64,000 bases of DNA from Methylobacterium planeticum (GTDB lineage Bacteria > Pseudomonadota > Alphaproteobacteria > Rhizobiales > Beijerinckiaceae), in the NCBI RefSeq assembly GCF_008806345.1, contig NZ_VZZJ01000002.1, positions 248,001-312,000 on the forward strand, in the 5' to 3' direction. Below, in pieces: positions 8,101 through 16,654 of the stretch; the first letter of the stretch is position 1, and each line of letters opens with the position of its first letter. The position numbers and the translations under genes were made by a program. The notes beneath the pieces were generated by a model that ran no database searches, was not told the origin of the DNA, and was given only the letters and a program-made list of their open reading frames with translations.

Positions 8101-10492
8101 GCAGGTCGCCCTTGAAACCCTTGCGGAGGGCGAGCACGGGGGCGTCGGGCAGGATCGGCAGGGTGAGGCTGCGGCTGAGCGCCCGGCCCCCCGGCTCGCC
8201 GACCTGCAGGGTGATGCGGGCCTCGGTCGGGCGCGGGCTCGCCAGGGCCTGGACCGGCACCGTGAGGCCGGCATGGCCCTTCGCGTCGGTGACGGCCTTG
8301 TCCTCGATCTCGGCGGTGTTGGCCTCGACGGCCTCGTCGTCGAGACCGACCGAGAAGCCCTCCAGCCCCTTGATGCCGCTGCCGGTGGCCGCCTGCACCA
8401 CGACGCTGCCCGAGACGTCGAGCCCCGCGCCCGGCGCGCCGTAGAGGTAGCGGGCCGCGACGTCGATCCGGGCCGGCTCGCCCCGGCGCAGCGCCGGGTC
8501 CTTCGGGGTGAGGCCGACCTCGAGGCGCTCGGGCACGTAATCCTCGACGAGGAAGCTCGCCTCGCCGATCGCCGGCGCCTTCGGGTCGGTGTGGGCAAAG
8601 ACGCGCCAGGTGCCGTGCTGGGCGCCGGGCAGGAGGGCGAGCGGCAGGGCGCGCCCGCCGAGGCCCTGGTCGGCGAGCTGGACGCGCCGGTACTCGACGC
8701 CGTCCGGGCGCTTCACCACCAGGGTGAGGGGCAGGCTCGGCACGGCCGCCCCTTGCGCGTCGCGCAGGAGGGCGGTGATCTGCACCGTCTCGCCCGAGCG
8801 GTAGACCCCGCGCTCGGGGAAGACGTAGGCGTCGACCGCGCCCGGCGCGGGCCGGCCCTTCACGCCGCGGTCGGTGAGGTCGAAGGCGGTCTGGGCGAGG
8901 TCGAGGAAGCCGTAATCGTCGCCGAGCTGCGCCACCACGAGGCCCGGCGCGATGCCGCCCTCCCCGCGGGCGAGGCCCGGATCGAAGGCGGCGTGCCCCT
9001 GCGCGTCCGTCCTGCGGGTCGCCAGCACCTCGTTGTTGCGGGCGACGAGGCGGATCTCGGCGTTCGGCACCACCGCCGCGCTCGCCAGCGAGCGGGCGAA
9101 GACGTGGACGCCGTCGCGGCCCTTGAAGGCGGTGAGGCCGAGATCCGAGACCACGAACCACTGCGTCGCCTGCTGCTCGTAGCCGCCCGAGTCCTCCTCC
9201 GTTGACGCGACGCTGCCGCTCGGGCGGGCCAGCATGATGTAGAGGCCGGGCTCCAGCTTGCCGACCGCCTGGAGCACCGGGAAAGCGGTGACGACCTCCT
9301 GGTTCAACTCGCCCTTGGCGGTGTCGAGGCTGCCCTTCCAGACCTGCTGACCCTTCTGGTCGGCGATGGTCCGGGCAGTGGCGCCGTTGAGCTGGCCCAG
9401 GAACTCCTCGGAGCGCAGCGAGGGCAGGAGGCTGCGGTCGCCGATGCGCAGCACCTCGACGTCGAGCTTCGCGGCGTTCACCGAGACGAGGGGCACGCCG
9501 GCCTGGCCGGTACGGGGCAGGACGTAGTTGCGGCCGGTGAAGCGGACCTGGGGCGAGCGGTCCCGGACGTAGATCTCGTAATCGGCCGATTTCAGCAGGG
9601 CCTCGCCGACGCCGGACGGCAGGCCCTCGCGCAGCACGAAGGCGTAGCGGGCCCCGTGCCTCAGCCCGTCGACGCAGACCTGGCTGCCCTCGGCGGTGAC
9701 GGCGGCGTTCGCGGCGCCCGAGACGGCCACGAAGGGGGCGAAGTCGGTCTTCGGCGCGAGGCTCTCGGAGAACTGGAAGCAGGCGCGGGGCGAGGCCGCG
9801 TCCGAATCGACCTTGTAGTCGAGGATGCGGAAGCCGTGCTCGGCCCGGGCCCCGTCATAGGCCTGGCGCACCTCGGCGACGTCGTCGAGGGCGAGGCTCG
9901 CCCGGTAGGCCTCCAGCGCCGGGCGCCATTCCGACTGGTTGCCGTAGGCCTCCGCCAGGGCCGCCAGGGCCTCCGCCTCGGCGGGCGCCGCCCTGGCGCG
10001 CCAATAGGCCTGATAGGAGGCCGCCAGCGCCCGGCCGCGCAGGCGCGCCCGGCTCTGGTAGTCGCCCTGCGCCTCGTCGCTCCCGGCCGCGTCGGCGGCC
10101 CGCGCGTAGGCGAGCCAGTTCTGCGGATCGGCGGGGTCGGCCGCCACGGCCGCGGTCAGAGGCAGCAGGGCCTCGACCGGCTTCTCGGCCTCGAGCAGCG
10201 CCTCGCCGGCGGCGCGGGACTGGGCGGCGGGCTTCTGCGCCGCCGCGCCGGCCTCGGTCCTCAGGGCGGTCTCGAGCCGGACGCCCGCGCTCGCGAGGCC
10301 CTCGCGCAGGAACGTCTTCTGCGGGGCCGCGGGCTTCGGCGCGGCGGGTCTCGGCAGGGAGCGGGCGGAGGGCGTGAGCGGCGCCTGCGCGCCGGCCGGG
10401 AGCGGCAGGGCCGCACCCCAGGCGAGGGCCCCCGCGACGAGGCCGATGCGGTGCGCGAATCGCCAAGACCCGACCATGACCCGACCCCGCAT
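5144..10492 (-). CDS. Alpha-2-macroglobulin family protein (thioester-type protease trap)
   Basis: 1782 residues from the ATG at 10492, which has a GGGGGA ribosome-binding site and is followed by a signal peptide ending near LPAGAQA. An in-frame ATG at 10630 would bury the signal peptide. After the signal comes an alanine-rich, TPR-like N-terminal part (about 50-190), then MG-type beta domains. The thioester motif YPYGCSEQ (C-x-E-Q) lies about three quarters along, and is followed by an alpha/alpha toroid and a C-terminal receptor-like domain. Bacterial homologues (YfhM type) trap attacking proteases in the periplasm and are usually encoded with PBP1C, as here. There is no lipobox cysteine at the signal cleavage region, so this one is probably soluble rather than a lipoprotein. 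Confidence 0.95.
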   Translation of the reverse strand: MRGRVMVGSWRFAHRIGLVAGALAWGAALPLPAGAQAPLTPSARSLPRPAAPKPAAPQKTFLREGLASAGVRLETALRTEAGAAAQKPAAQSRAAGEALLEAEKPVEALLPLTAAVAADPADPQNWLAYARAADAAGSDEAQGDYQSRARLRGRALAASYQAYWRARAAPAEAEALAALAEAYGNQSEWRPALEAYRASLALDDVAEVRQAYDGARAEHGFRILDYKVDSDAASPRACFQFSESLAPKTDFAPFVAVSGAANAAVTAEGSQVCVDGLRHGARYAFVLREGLPSGVGEALLKSADYEIYVRDRSPQVRFTGRNYVLPRTGQAGVPLVSVNAAKLDVEVLRIGDRSLLPSLRSEEFLGQLNGATARTIADQKGQQVWKGSLDTAKGELNQEVVTAFPVLQAVGKLEPGLYIMLARPSGSVASTEEDSGGYEQQATQWFVVSDLGLTAFKGRDGVHVFARSLASAAVVPNAEIRLVARNNEVLATRRTDAQGHAAFDPGLARGEGGIAPGLVVAQLGDDYGFLDLAQTAFDLTDRGVKGRPAPGAVDAYVFPERGVYRSGETVQITALLRDAQGAAVPSLPLTLVVKRPDGVEYRRVQLADQGLGGRALPLALLPGAQHGTWRVFAHTDPKAPAIGEASFLVEDYVPERLEVGLTPKDPALRRGEPARIDVAARYLYGAPGAGLDVSGSVVVQAATGSGIKGLEGFSVGLDDEAVEANTAEIEDKAVTDAKGHAGLTVPVQALASPRPTEARITLQVGEPGGRALSRSLTLPILPDAPVLALRKGFKGDLQEGGTASFELVLAAPDGRRLAAPGVVWTLSRLEQTYQWYRADGRWSFEPVKSVRRVADGRLDVGADAPARLGAPVSFGKYRLEASLPGRPSATVSVTFGVGWTGGETADVPDLLDLTLDKASYAGGETLRARIAPKFTGTATLAVVSDKVHDILDVSVPEGGTTVSIPVRPEWGAGAYLVASAYRPLDQAARRLPGRALGLAWFSVDAGKRALTVSLDAPAKTRPRQDLTLPIRLAGLAPGAEARVTVALVDVGILNLTRYEAPNPFAHFFGQKALGPEIRDLYGYLIDGMQGTLGAIRSGGDGGTGELADSPPTQAPLALYSGVVAVGPDGTAQVTFPLPAFNGTGRVMVTAWDRTRVGQAQADVIIRDPVVLTGTLPRFLNVGDRSRFFVALDNVEAAGGDYTVDLDLTGPVLVGAEAVHKVLRLEAGAKGQLVIPITAAGPGTARLDVTLSGPGLPGGVGQSFALPVGPGTGALVRRSLRPLEPGASLTVSSALLADILPGTGAVSVWAGAVPGLDVPALLQALDRYPYGCSEQIVSRAMPLLYVNRLAAMDRLALDDKVDERVREAIERVLARQDSGGDFGLWSVGGTNDLWLNAYVTDFLTRARERGFAVPQAAFASALDRLRNAVANTTEVREGGMDLAYAAYVLARNGRPVMGDLRYLADTRIGDFATPLARGQIAAALALLGDRGRAQKAFDSALAALKGAPDTRSYRADYGSRLRDGAGILALAAETGLTRETLSPVAAVIGEEQASGRPTSTQENAWMVLAAEGLTKEAETLALAVDGTRQAGTLARTYRGAALEAKPVTLTNEGRAPAQVVLGVSGNPIAPEPAEARGYTVERGYFRLDGSPVDLRVPLRQNDRLVVVLKVTEARATAGRLLLVDRLPAGLEIDNPKLLDADTLTGLAFARTEVQPAHTEFRDDRFVAAYDRTPEQSAFFSAAYTVRAVSPGTYVHPGATIEDMYRPDRFGRTAFGSLTIEAAR

Positions 10493-10691
10493 GCCCGTTC
10501 CCCCGATTGCCGGCGCCGTCGCCGCCCGGGCGGACAGGCCGGCCGGTGCATCCCGTGCGTGAGAGGGTAGCACCTGCCGCAGGGGCCGCAATGCGCGGGA
10601 ACGCCGGCGCTGGGACGCCGGCGCGGACAATGCTGGTCATCGGCCGCCGGCTCTGCCAGTTTCCCCGCCCCCGGGTCGGAGATCTCATCGG

Positions 10692-12185
10692 ATGGCGCGC
10701 CGCCCACGCATCGGCCTCGTGACCGGCCTCGCGGCAGCCGTTCTCGGCACGGCGGTTCTCGGCGTGACGGCTCTCGGCGCGGGAAGCGCCGGCGCGCAGG
10801 CCCCGGGCCCCCGGCCGAAGCCTGCTGCCCCTCCCGCGCCCGCCCAGCCCGACCCCGCCTACGAGGCGGCCAGGACGGCGTTCGAGGCGCTGCCGGAGGC
10901 CGAGCGCAAGGGCCTGCAGGACGCCCTGATCTGGACCGGCGACTACACCAGCGTGGTGGCGGGCACCTTCGGGCGGCGCACCTTCGAGGCCCTGAACGCC
11001 TTCCGGGCGCGCATCGCCGCGGCGGCCGCGGACCCGCTGGAGCCGCGCCTGCGGGCCGCGATCCTGGCGGCGGGCGAGGCGGCCCGCAAGGCCGCGCGCT
11101 TCACCGTGAAGCCCGACCCGGCGAGCGGCGCCGTCCTCGGCCTGCCCGAGCGCTGGTTCACGAAGCGCGCTCCCGTGCCCGGCGGCACCCGCTTCCAGAG
11201 CGCGGACGGGCGCGTCACCCTCGAGAGCCGCTCCTTCCCGCCCGGCGAGACCGACCTCGACGCCCTGTTCGAGCGCGCGACCGCCGCCCTGAACGACCGC
11301 AAGGTGACCTACAAGCTGAAGCGGCCCGACTTCATCGTGGTCACGGCCGAGACCGCGGGCGGCAAATCCTACATCCGCTACGCCGCCGGCCCGGAGGGCA
11401 TCCGCGGCTTCGCCCTCGGGTACGACAAGGCGCTCGCGGGCGAGATCGACCGCCTCGTCATCGCGATCGCCAACAGCTTCGTGCCCTTCCCGAACGCCGC
11501 GGCCCCGGCCGCTTCCGCTCTGGCCGCACCCGCCCCGGCGGCACCCGCCGCGGCCGCGAAGCTGGCGCCTGCGGCGGCGGCGGCGAGCGCGCCCGCCGCG
11601 CAGGCACCCGCCCCGCAGGTACCCGCCGCGACCGGCATCGGGGTGGCGCCGGGCCGGGTGCTGACGGCCGCGGCGGCGCTCGAGGGCTGCGCGGCGCCGC
11701 GCATCGGCGGGATGGCCGCCCGGGTGGTGGCGTCGGACCCGGGCCGCGGCCTCGCGCTCCTGGAATCGAGCGCGGCGCGCGCGGTCGCGGCGCTGCCGGC
11801 CCGTCCGAATCCGGTGGCGGAGGGCGATGCCCTCGTGGTGGTGGCGGCCGATGCGGGCGGTGTCTCGGTGGCGGCCGGGTCGGGCTCCGCGGCGGGCGGC
11901 GTGTTCGCGCCGCTCCAGCCCGGTTCGGCCGGGGCGCCGGTGCTCGACCGGGCGGGCGCGCTCGCGGGCCTCGTCGCCCGGTTTCCAGCCGCGCCCCGCC
12001 TCGTCGCCGGGGTGATGCCGCCGACGAGCCTGCCGCTGGTTCCGGGCAGTGCCGTCGCGGCCTTCCTGTCGGAGAACGGGATCGCCCCCGCCCCGTCGGG
12101 GGCAGGGGCGGGGGTGTCGGCGAGCCTCGGGGCCGTGGCGGCGCCGGTCTCGGGCGCCGTCCTGGGGATCGGGTGCGGGCGCTAG
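10692..12185 (+). CDS. Secreted trypsin-like pseudoprotease with peptidoglycan-binding-like N-terminus
   Basis: 497 residues with an N-terminal hydrophobic signal (about 8-36, ending AGAQA). Residues 65-107 contain GDYTSVVAGTFGRRTFEALNAF, which looks like a peptidoglycan-binding-type module. After a middle domain and a long Ala/Pro linker (about 270-315), the C-terminal part follows the chymotrypsin-fold order GVAPGRVLTAAAALEGC, DPGRGLALLE, PGSAGAPVLD. In active relatives these read VLTAAHVV, D-x-x-x-DLALL and GNSGGPV. His, Asp and Ser are all replaced, so it is unlikely to cleave peptides. It is divergent from the alpha-2-macroglobulin gene, 199 bp away. A regulatory or binding role is inference. 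Confidence 0.75.
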   Translation: MARRPRIGLVTGLAAAVLGTAVLGVTALGAGSAGAQAPGPRPKPAAPPAPAQPDPAYEAARTAFEALPEAERKGLQDALIWTGDYTSVVAGTFGRRTFEALNAFRARIAAAAADPLEPRLRAAILAAGEAARKAARFTVKPDPASGAVLGLPERWFTKRAPVPGGTRFQSADGRVTLESRSFPPGETDLDALFERATAALNDRKVTYKLKRPDFIVVTAETAGGKSYIRYAAGPEGIRGFALGYDKALAGEIDRLVIAIANSFVPFPNAAAPAASALAAPAPAAPAAAAKLAPAAAAASAPAAQAPAPQVPAATGIGVAPGRVLTAAAALEGCAAPRIGGMAARVVASDPGRGLALLESSAARAVAALPARPNPVAEGDALVVVAADAGGVSVAAGSGSAAGGVFAPLQPGSAGAPVLDRAGALAGLVARFPAAPRLVAGVMPPTSLPLVPGSAVAAFLSENGIAPAPSGAGAGVSASLGAVAAPVSGAVLGIGCGR

Positions 12186-12237
12186 AGCCCCGCCCGTCCC
12201 GAGGCCGCGCGGCTTCGGGTCCCGGCCTGTCCCGAGG

Positions 12238-12393
12238 TCAGAGCCGGCCGGTGACCAGCAGCACGATCAGGATGATCACGAGGAGGCCGCCGAGGCCGAA
12301 GCTCGGCCCCCGATAGGCGCCGCCGCCCAGGAAGTTGCCGCCGCCGAGGACGATCAGGATCAGGACAATCAGCAGAATGGTGGTCAAGGACAT
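12238..12393 (-). CDS. DUF3309 family small membrane protein
   Basis: 51 residues from the ATG at 12393, preceded by GGAGA. The sequence starts MSLTTILLIVLILIVLGGG and ends in a second hydrophobic stretch, GGLLVIILIVLLVTGRL, with a short glycine-rich turn between. This is the DUF3309 pattern: tiny two-helix inner-membrane peptides common in Hyphomicrobiales, function unknown. A longer reading from 12453 adds 20 charged residues not seen in the family. Confidence 0.85.
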   Translation of the reverse strand: MSLTTILLIVLILIVLGGGNFLGGGAYRGPSFGLGGLLVIILIVLLVTGRL

Positions 12394-12526
12394 GGACGTG
12401 ATCTCCGGTCGGCCCGCAGATGGGTCCATCCGACGCGAGCTTGACGGTTCCAACGTCGCCTGAGTCGATTCCGTTCAACGCCGAGATGCAGGTTCTCCGG
12501 AATAATTCAGTCGGCTCACGCGTGCC

Positions 12527-13564
12527 TCAGGCGCGCCAGTCCGGCACGGGCGGCGGCGCGGCCTCGAGCCAGTCCGGAACCGGCAGGCCGCGCGTGCGCA
12601 GGAAGTCCGGGTCGAACAGCTTCGAGGCGTAGCGCGCCCCGCCGTCGCACAGGATGGTCGCGACGGTGTGGCCGGGGCCGAGCGCGCGCGCGAGGCGGAT
12701 CGCCCCCGCCACGTTGATGCCCGAGGAGCCGCCGAGCGACAGGCCCTCCTCGCGCATCAGCCCGAAGACGATGTCGAGGGCCTCGCGGTCGGGGATGCGG
12801 AAGGAATGATCGGGCCGGAAGCCCGCGAGGTTGCCGGTCACCCGGCCCTGGCCGATGCCCTCCGTGATCGAGGAGCCCTCCGCCTTGAGGGTGCCGGTGG
12901 TGTAATAGGCGTGGAGCGCCGAGCCCTCCGGGTCCGAGAGGGCGACCCGCACCGCGGGGTTGCGGGCGCGGAGCGCCTCGGCCACCCCCGCGAGGGTCCC
13001 GCCGGTGCCGGCCGCGCAGACGAAGCCGTCGATGCGTCCCCCCGTCGCCTCGAAGATCTCGGGGCCGGTCCCCTCTAGGTGGGCCCGGCGGTTGGCGACG
13101 TTGTCGAACTGGTCGGCGAAGAAGGCGCCGGCCGCCTCCGTCTCCGCCAGCCGCTCGGCGAGGCGGCGGGCGACGTGGACGTAGTTGTTCGGGTTGGCGA
13201 AGGGCACCGCCGGCACCTCGACGAGGCGCGCGCCCGCGAGCCGCAGGGTCTGCTTCTTCTCGGCCGACTGGGTCTCCGGGATCACGATGAGCGTGCGGTA
13301 GCCGCGCACGCTGGCGACCAGCGCCAGCCCGATCCCGGTATTGCCGGCCGTACCCTCCACGATGGTGCCGCCGGGCCGGATCAGCCCGCGCGCCTCCGCG
13401 TCCTGCACGATCGCGAGGGCCGCCCGGTCCTTCACCGACAGGCCCGGATTCAGGAACTCGGCCTTGCCGAGGATGGTGCAGCCGGTCTCCTCCGAGGCCC
13501 GGCGCAGGCGAACGAGGGGCGTGCCGCCGATGGCGGCGAGGATGTCGGGACGGGGGGAGGTCAG
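12527..13564 (-). CDS. Cysteine synthase (PLP-dependent), apparent CTG start
   Basis: 345 residues if read from the CTG at 13564. The N-terminus then reads TSPRPDILAAIGGTPLVRL, exactly where cysteine synthases begin. PLP lysine: SVKDRAAL; substrate loop TAGNTGIGLAL; phosphate-binding GTGGTLAGVAEALR; and GGSSGINVAGA. It makes cysteine from O-acetylserine and sulfide in the cytoplasm. No ATG, GTG or TTG exists in frame near the conserved start: the first GTG (13435) falls inside the PLP motif. The CTG has a GGAGA about 8 bases upstream and overlaps the TGA of a small upstream frame (CTGA). It sits beside the sulfate transporter genes on the same strand, which fits sulfur assimilation. Confidence 0.9.
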   Translation of the reverse strand: MTSPRPDILAAIGGTPLVRLRRASEETGCTILGKAEFLNPGLSVKDRAALAIVQDAEARGLIRPGGTIVEGTAGNTGIGLALVASVRGYRTLIVIPETQSAEKKQTLRLAGARLVEVPAVPFANPNNYVHVARRLAERLAETEAAGAFFADQFDNVANRRAHLEGTGPEIFEATGGRIDGFVCAAGTGGTLAGVAEALRARNPAVRVALSDPEGSALHAYYTTGTLKAEGSSITEGIGQGRVTGNLAGFRPDHSFRIPDREALDIVFGLMREEGLSLGGSSGINVAGAIRLARALGPGHTVATILCDGGARYASKLFDPDFLRTRGLPVPDWLEAAPPPVPDWRA

Positions 13565-13788
13565 GCGCGTGTCTCCGAGACGTCGGCGGGCGGGGGCAGG
13601 GTGCGCCCCATCCGCCGGGCTGTGGCGATCCGGTCTCCCCCGTCCTCCGGAGGAGTGCGGCGAAGCTCGAGGTCGTGGTCGCGCACCGGCATCGCGACCC
13701 CCTCCATGACGGCGACAAGGGCCCGGGCTGGGAGGAGCCGGAGCGGGTTCCGGCGCATCCGATCAGGGCGCTTCCCGGCCTGGCTCAA
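13561..13788 (-). CDS. Possible small leader ORF upstream of cysteine synthase
   Basis: A 75-codon frame, rich in Arg and Pro, whose TGA stop overlaps the likely CTG start of the cysteine synthase. No domain is recognisable. Its main interest is positional: termination here could feed reinitiation on the non-standard start. It could equally be a chance open frame in GC-rich DNA. Confidence 0.3.
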   Translation of the reverse strand: MSQAGKRPDRMRRNPLRLLPARALVAVMEGVAMPVRDHDLELRRTPPEDGGDRIATARRMGRTLPPPADVSETRA

Positions 13789-13856
13789 TCCCTGATCGCT
13801 CCGGGCATGTGCCTTGGCCGGTGATCTAGTCGCATCAAAATCCGGAGGGCAAGGTC

Positions 13857-14981
13857 CTACGCGAACACGTACCCGCCGTTGATCCGCAGGCCGACATCGC
13901 GGCCCGCGGCGTAGCGCTCGCCGTCGAAATCCTCGACGACGAGGAGGCGCCCGTCCGCGCGCGCGACCTCGATGCGCTGGCGGCCCTGGCTGCGGTGCGA
14001 GGACCGGACCGTGCCGACGAGTTGGGATTCCGCCGGGTCGGTGAATTGGAGCTGCCAGGGGCGCACGAAGAGCTTGACCGGCCCGACCGCGCCCTTCGGC
14101 GCCGCCACCGCGGTCGGCTTCCCGTCGACGAGCACGCGCCCGCCCTCGGCGATCGCCTCGAGCTCGATGGCGTCGCCGAGGAAGCGCAGCACGGTGGCGG
14201 AGGCCGGGTTGTCCTGCACCTCGTCCGGGGTGCCGACCTGCTCCAGGCGGCCCCGGTCGAGGACGGCGACCCGGTCGGAGAGCTCCAGCGCCTCGTCCTG
14301 GTCGTGGGTGACGAAGATGGTGGTCTGGCCGGTGCGGTCGTGGATCTCGCGCAGCCAGCGGCGCAGGTCCTTGCGGACCTGGGCGTCGAGGGCCCCGAAG
14401 GGCTCGTCGAGGAGCAGCACGCGCGGCTCGACCGCGAGGGCCCGGGCGAGCGCGATGCGCTGGCGCTGGCCGCCCGAGAGCTGCGACGGGTAGCGGTCGG
14501 CGAAGCCCGAGAGCTTGATCAGGTCGAGGAGATCGCCGACGCGGCGGCGGATCTCGGGCTTGCTCGGCCGCTCCGAGCGCTTCCGGGCATTGAGCCCGTA
14601 GGCGATGTTGTCGGCCACGCTCATGTGCTTGAACAGGGCGTAGTGCTGGAACACGAACCCCACCGCCCGCTGCTGCACCGGCAGGCCGGTGGCGTCGTCG
14701 CCCCCGAACAGGATGCGGCCGCGATCGGGGAAGTCGAGCCCCGCGATGATGCGCAGGAGCGTCGTCTTGCCCGAGCCCGAGGGGCCGAGCAGGCCGAGCA
14801 GCTCCCCCGCCCGCACCTCGAGGTGGAAGTCGTGCAGCACCGCCGCCGTGTCGAAGGTCTTCGACAGGCCCTCGACCCGGATCGCCGTGGAGCCGGGCGC
14901 GCTAGTGCCGGGCTCCCGCCGCGAGGTCGTCGGCGTAGCGCCACTCGAGGAGCGACTTGACGAGGAGGGTGACGAGCGCAA
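13857..14981 (-). CDS. cysA: Sulfate/thiosulfate ABC transporter ATP-binding protein CysA
   Basis: The ABC ATPase is complete: Walker [11 protein letters not shown]-loop VFQHYALF, signature LSGGQRQR, Walker [12 protein letters not shown], the switch His in [13 protein letters not shown], and a C-terminal TOBE-like regulatory domain. It powers sulfate import with CysT and CysW. The conserved N-terminus ([12 protein letters not shown]) begins just past the cysW stop, but no ATG or GTG is there. In-frame options are a TTG at 14981 (used here, 374 residues), an ATG at 15032, both inside cysW and without a convincing ribosome-binding site, or a non-standard codon near 14888-14906. The start is therefore uncertain by up to about 145 bp; the rest is secure. 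Confidence 0.9.
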   Translation of the reverse strand: MRSSPSSSSRSSSGATPTTSRREPGTSAPGSTAIRVEGLSKTFDTAAVLHDFHLEVRAGELLGLLGPSGSGKTTLLRIIAGLDFPDRGRILFGGDDATGLPVQQRAVGFVFQHYALFKHMSVADNIAYGLNARKRSERPSKPEIRRRVGDLLDLIKLSGFADRYPSQLSGGQRQRIALARALAVEPRVLLLDEPFGALDAQVRKDLRRWLREIHDRTGQTTIFVTHDQDEALELSDRVAVLDRGRLEQVGTPDEVQDNPASATVLRFLGDAIELEAIAEGGRVLVDGKPTAVAAPKGAVGPVKLFVRPWQLQFTDPAESQLVGTVRSSHRSQGRQRIEVARADGRLLVVEDFDGERYAAGRDVGLRINGGYVFA

Positions 14982-15798
14982 GGCCGGCGAGGAGGGAGGC
15001 GACGGCGAACGCGGCAACGAAGTTGTATTCATTGTAGAGGATCTCCACGTGGAGCGGGAGCGTGTTGGTGAGGCCGCGGATATGGCCCGACACCACCGAG
15101 ACGGCGCCGAACTCGCCCATCGCGCGGGCGTTGCACAGGAGGACGCTGTAGAGGAGGCCCCAGCGGATGTTGGGCAGCGTCACCGTCAGGAAGGCGTGGA
15201 GACCCGACGCGCCGAGCGTCAAGGCCGCCTCCTCGTCCGTGGTTCCCTGCTCCTGCATCAGCGGGATCAGCTCGCGGGCGACGAACGGGAAGGTCACGAA
15301 GATCGTGGCCAGCACGATGCCCGGCACCGCGAAGATGATCTGGATGCCGTGCTCGATGAAGAACGCCCCGAACAGGCCCTGCGAGCCGAAGATCAGCACG
15401 TAGATCATCCCCGACACCACGGGCGAGACCGAGAAGGGCAGGTCGATCAGGGTGATCAGCAGGCTCTTTCCCACGAACTCGAACTTGGCGATGGCCCAGG
15501 CCGCCGCCACCCCGAAGACGAGGTTGAACGGCACCGCGATGGCCGCCACCGTCAGGGTCAGGCGGATCGCCGAGAGGGCGTCGGGCTCCCGGAAGGCCGC
15601 GAAGTAGGCGTCCCAGCCGCGGGCGAGCGCCTGCGCGAAGACGGTGAACAGCGGTAGCACCAGGAACAGCGCCAGGAACACGATCGCGAGGCCTGTGAGG
15701 AGCCAGCGCACGGCGCGCCCCTCGGTGACGACGCTCTTCGCCCGGCCCTCGGCCTGGTGCGCGTCGATGGGCAGGGCGGCGCCGAGACCCTCAGACAT
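14902..15798 (-). CDS. cysW: Sulfate ABC transporter permease CysW
   Basis: 298 residues with about six membrane helices and the permease EAA loop, seen as [24 protein letters not shown]. Paired with CysT it forms the inner-membrane channel of the sulfate/thiosulfate importer. The segment [19 protein letters not shown] is characteristic of CysW. Its ATG overlaps the end of cysT by 8 bases, so the two are translationally coupled. An unusual hydrophilic 30-residue N-terminal extension precedes the first helix. Confidence 0.95.
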   Translation of the reverse strand: MSEGLGAALPIDAHQAEGRAKSVVTEGRAVRWLLTGLAIVFLALFLVLPLFTVFAQALARGWDAYFAAFREPDALSAIRLTLTVAAIAVPFNLVFGVAAAWAIAKFEFVGKSLLITLIDLPFSVSPVVSGMIYVLIFGSQGLFGAFFIEHGIQIIFAVPGIVLATIFVTFPFVARELIPLMQEQGTTDEEAALTLGASGLHAFLTVTLPNIRWGLLYSVLLCNARAMGEFGAVSVVSGHIRGLTNTLPLHVEILYNEYNFVAAFAVASLLAGLALVTLLVKSLLEWRYADDLAAGARH

Positions 15799-16645
15799 AT
15801 CCGAACCTCCGCCGGCTCCAGGCCTGGATCAGGTTGATGGCGAGCAGGGTCAGGAACGAGATCGCCAGCATGATCGTCGCGATGGCGGCCGCCCCCGCGT
15901 AGTCGAATTCCGAGAGCTTGATGACGATGAGCAGCGGGGCGATCTCGGAGACGTAGGGCAGGTTGCCGGCGATGAAGATGATCGAGCCGTACTCGCCGAC
16001 GCCCCGCGCGAAGGCGAGGGCGAAGCCGGTGAGCACCGCCGGGATCAGCGGCGGCAGCACCACCCGCACCAGCGTCATCCGGCGCGTCGCCCCGAGGGTG
16101 GCGGAGGCTTCCTCCACCTCCTTGTCGATCTCCGCGATGAGCGGCTGCACCGTGCGCACCGCGAAGGGCAGGCCGATGAACACCATGGCGATGAAGATGC
16201 CGAGCGGCGTGTAGGCCGCCTGGATGCCGAACCTGGCGAGCTGGGCCCCGACGAGGCCCGTCGGCGCGTAGAGGGAGGCCAGCGCGATGCCGGCCACCGC
16301 GGTCGGCAGGGCGAAGGGCAGGTCGACCACCGCGTCGACGATCCTGTGGCCCGGGAACCGGTAGCGGCTGAGCACCCAGGCGACGATGAAGCCGAAGACC
16401 GAGGCCGTCAGCGCCGCGAGCAGCGACACGCCGAAGCTGACCCGCAGGGCGCTGGCCACGCGCGGGTCCGTCGCCACCTCGACGATGCCCGAGAGGCCGA
16501 TCTCCGAGGACTTCGCCACCAGGGCGGCGAGGGGCAGGAGCACGATCAGGCTCAGGCATGTCAGGGTGTACCCGAAGGTGATCCCGAACCCCGGGATCAC
16601 GCTCGGCCGGCGGAACTGCCGTTTCGGGCGCGGCGCATCGACCAT
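15791..16645 (-). CDS. cysT: Sulfate ABC transporter permease CysT (CysU)
   Basis: 284 residues, six predicted membrane helices. The EAA loop reads [20 protein letters not shown], and [19 protein letters not shown] is the hallmark of CysT. It starts 9 bases downstream of the sulfate-binding protein stop, consistent with a single sbp-cysT-cysW-cysA transcript running leftward. Confidence 0.95.
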   Translation of the reverse strand: MVDAPRPKRQFRRPSVIPGFGITFGYTLTCLSLIVLLPLAALVAKSSEIGLSGIVEVATDPRVASALRVSFGVSLLAALTASVFGFIVAWVLSRYRFPGHRIVDAVVDLPFALPTAVAGIALASLYAPTGLVGAQLARFGIQAAYTPLGIFIAMVFIGLPFAVRTVQPLIAEIDKEVEEASATLGATRRMTLVRVVLPPLIPAVLTGFALAFARGVGEYGSIIFIAGNLPYVSEIAPLLIVIKLSEFDYAGAAAIATIMLAISFLTLLAINLIQAWSRRRFGYV

Positions 16646-16654
16646 GGCCTGCTC

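Noticed and set aside
2804..9205. Very long open frame on the plus strand
   Set aside because: It lies opposite pbpC and the alpha-2-macroglobulin gene and is made of Arg/Gly/Glu-rich low-complexity sequence, the usual antisense shadow of a GC-rich gene.
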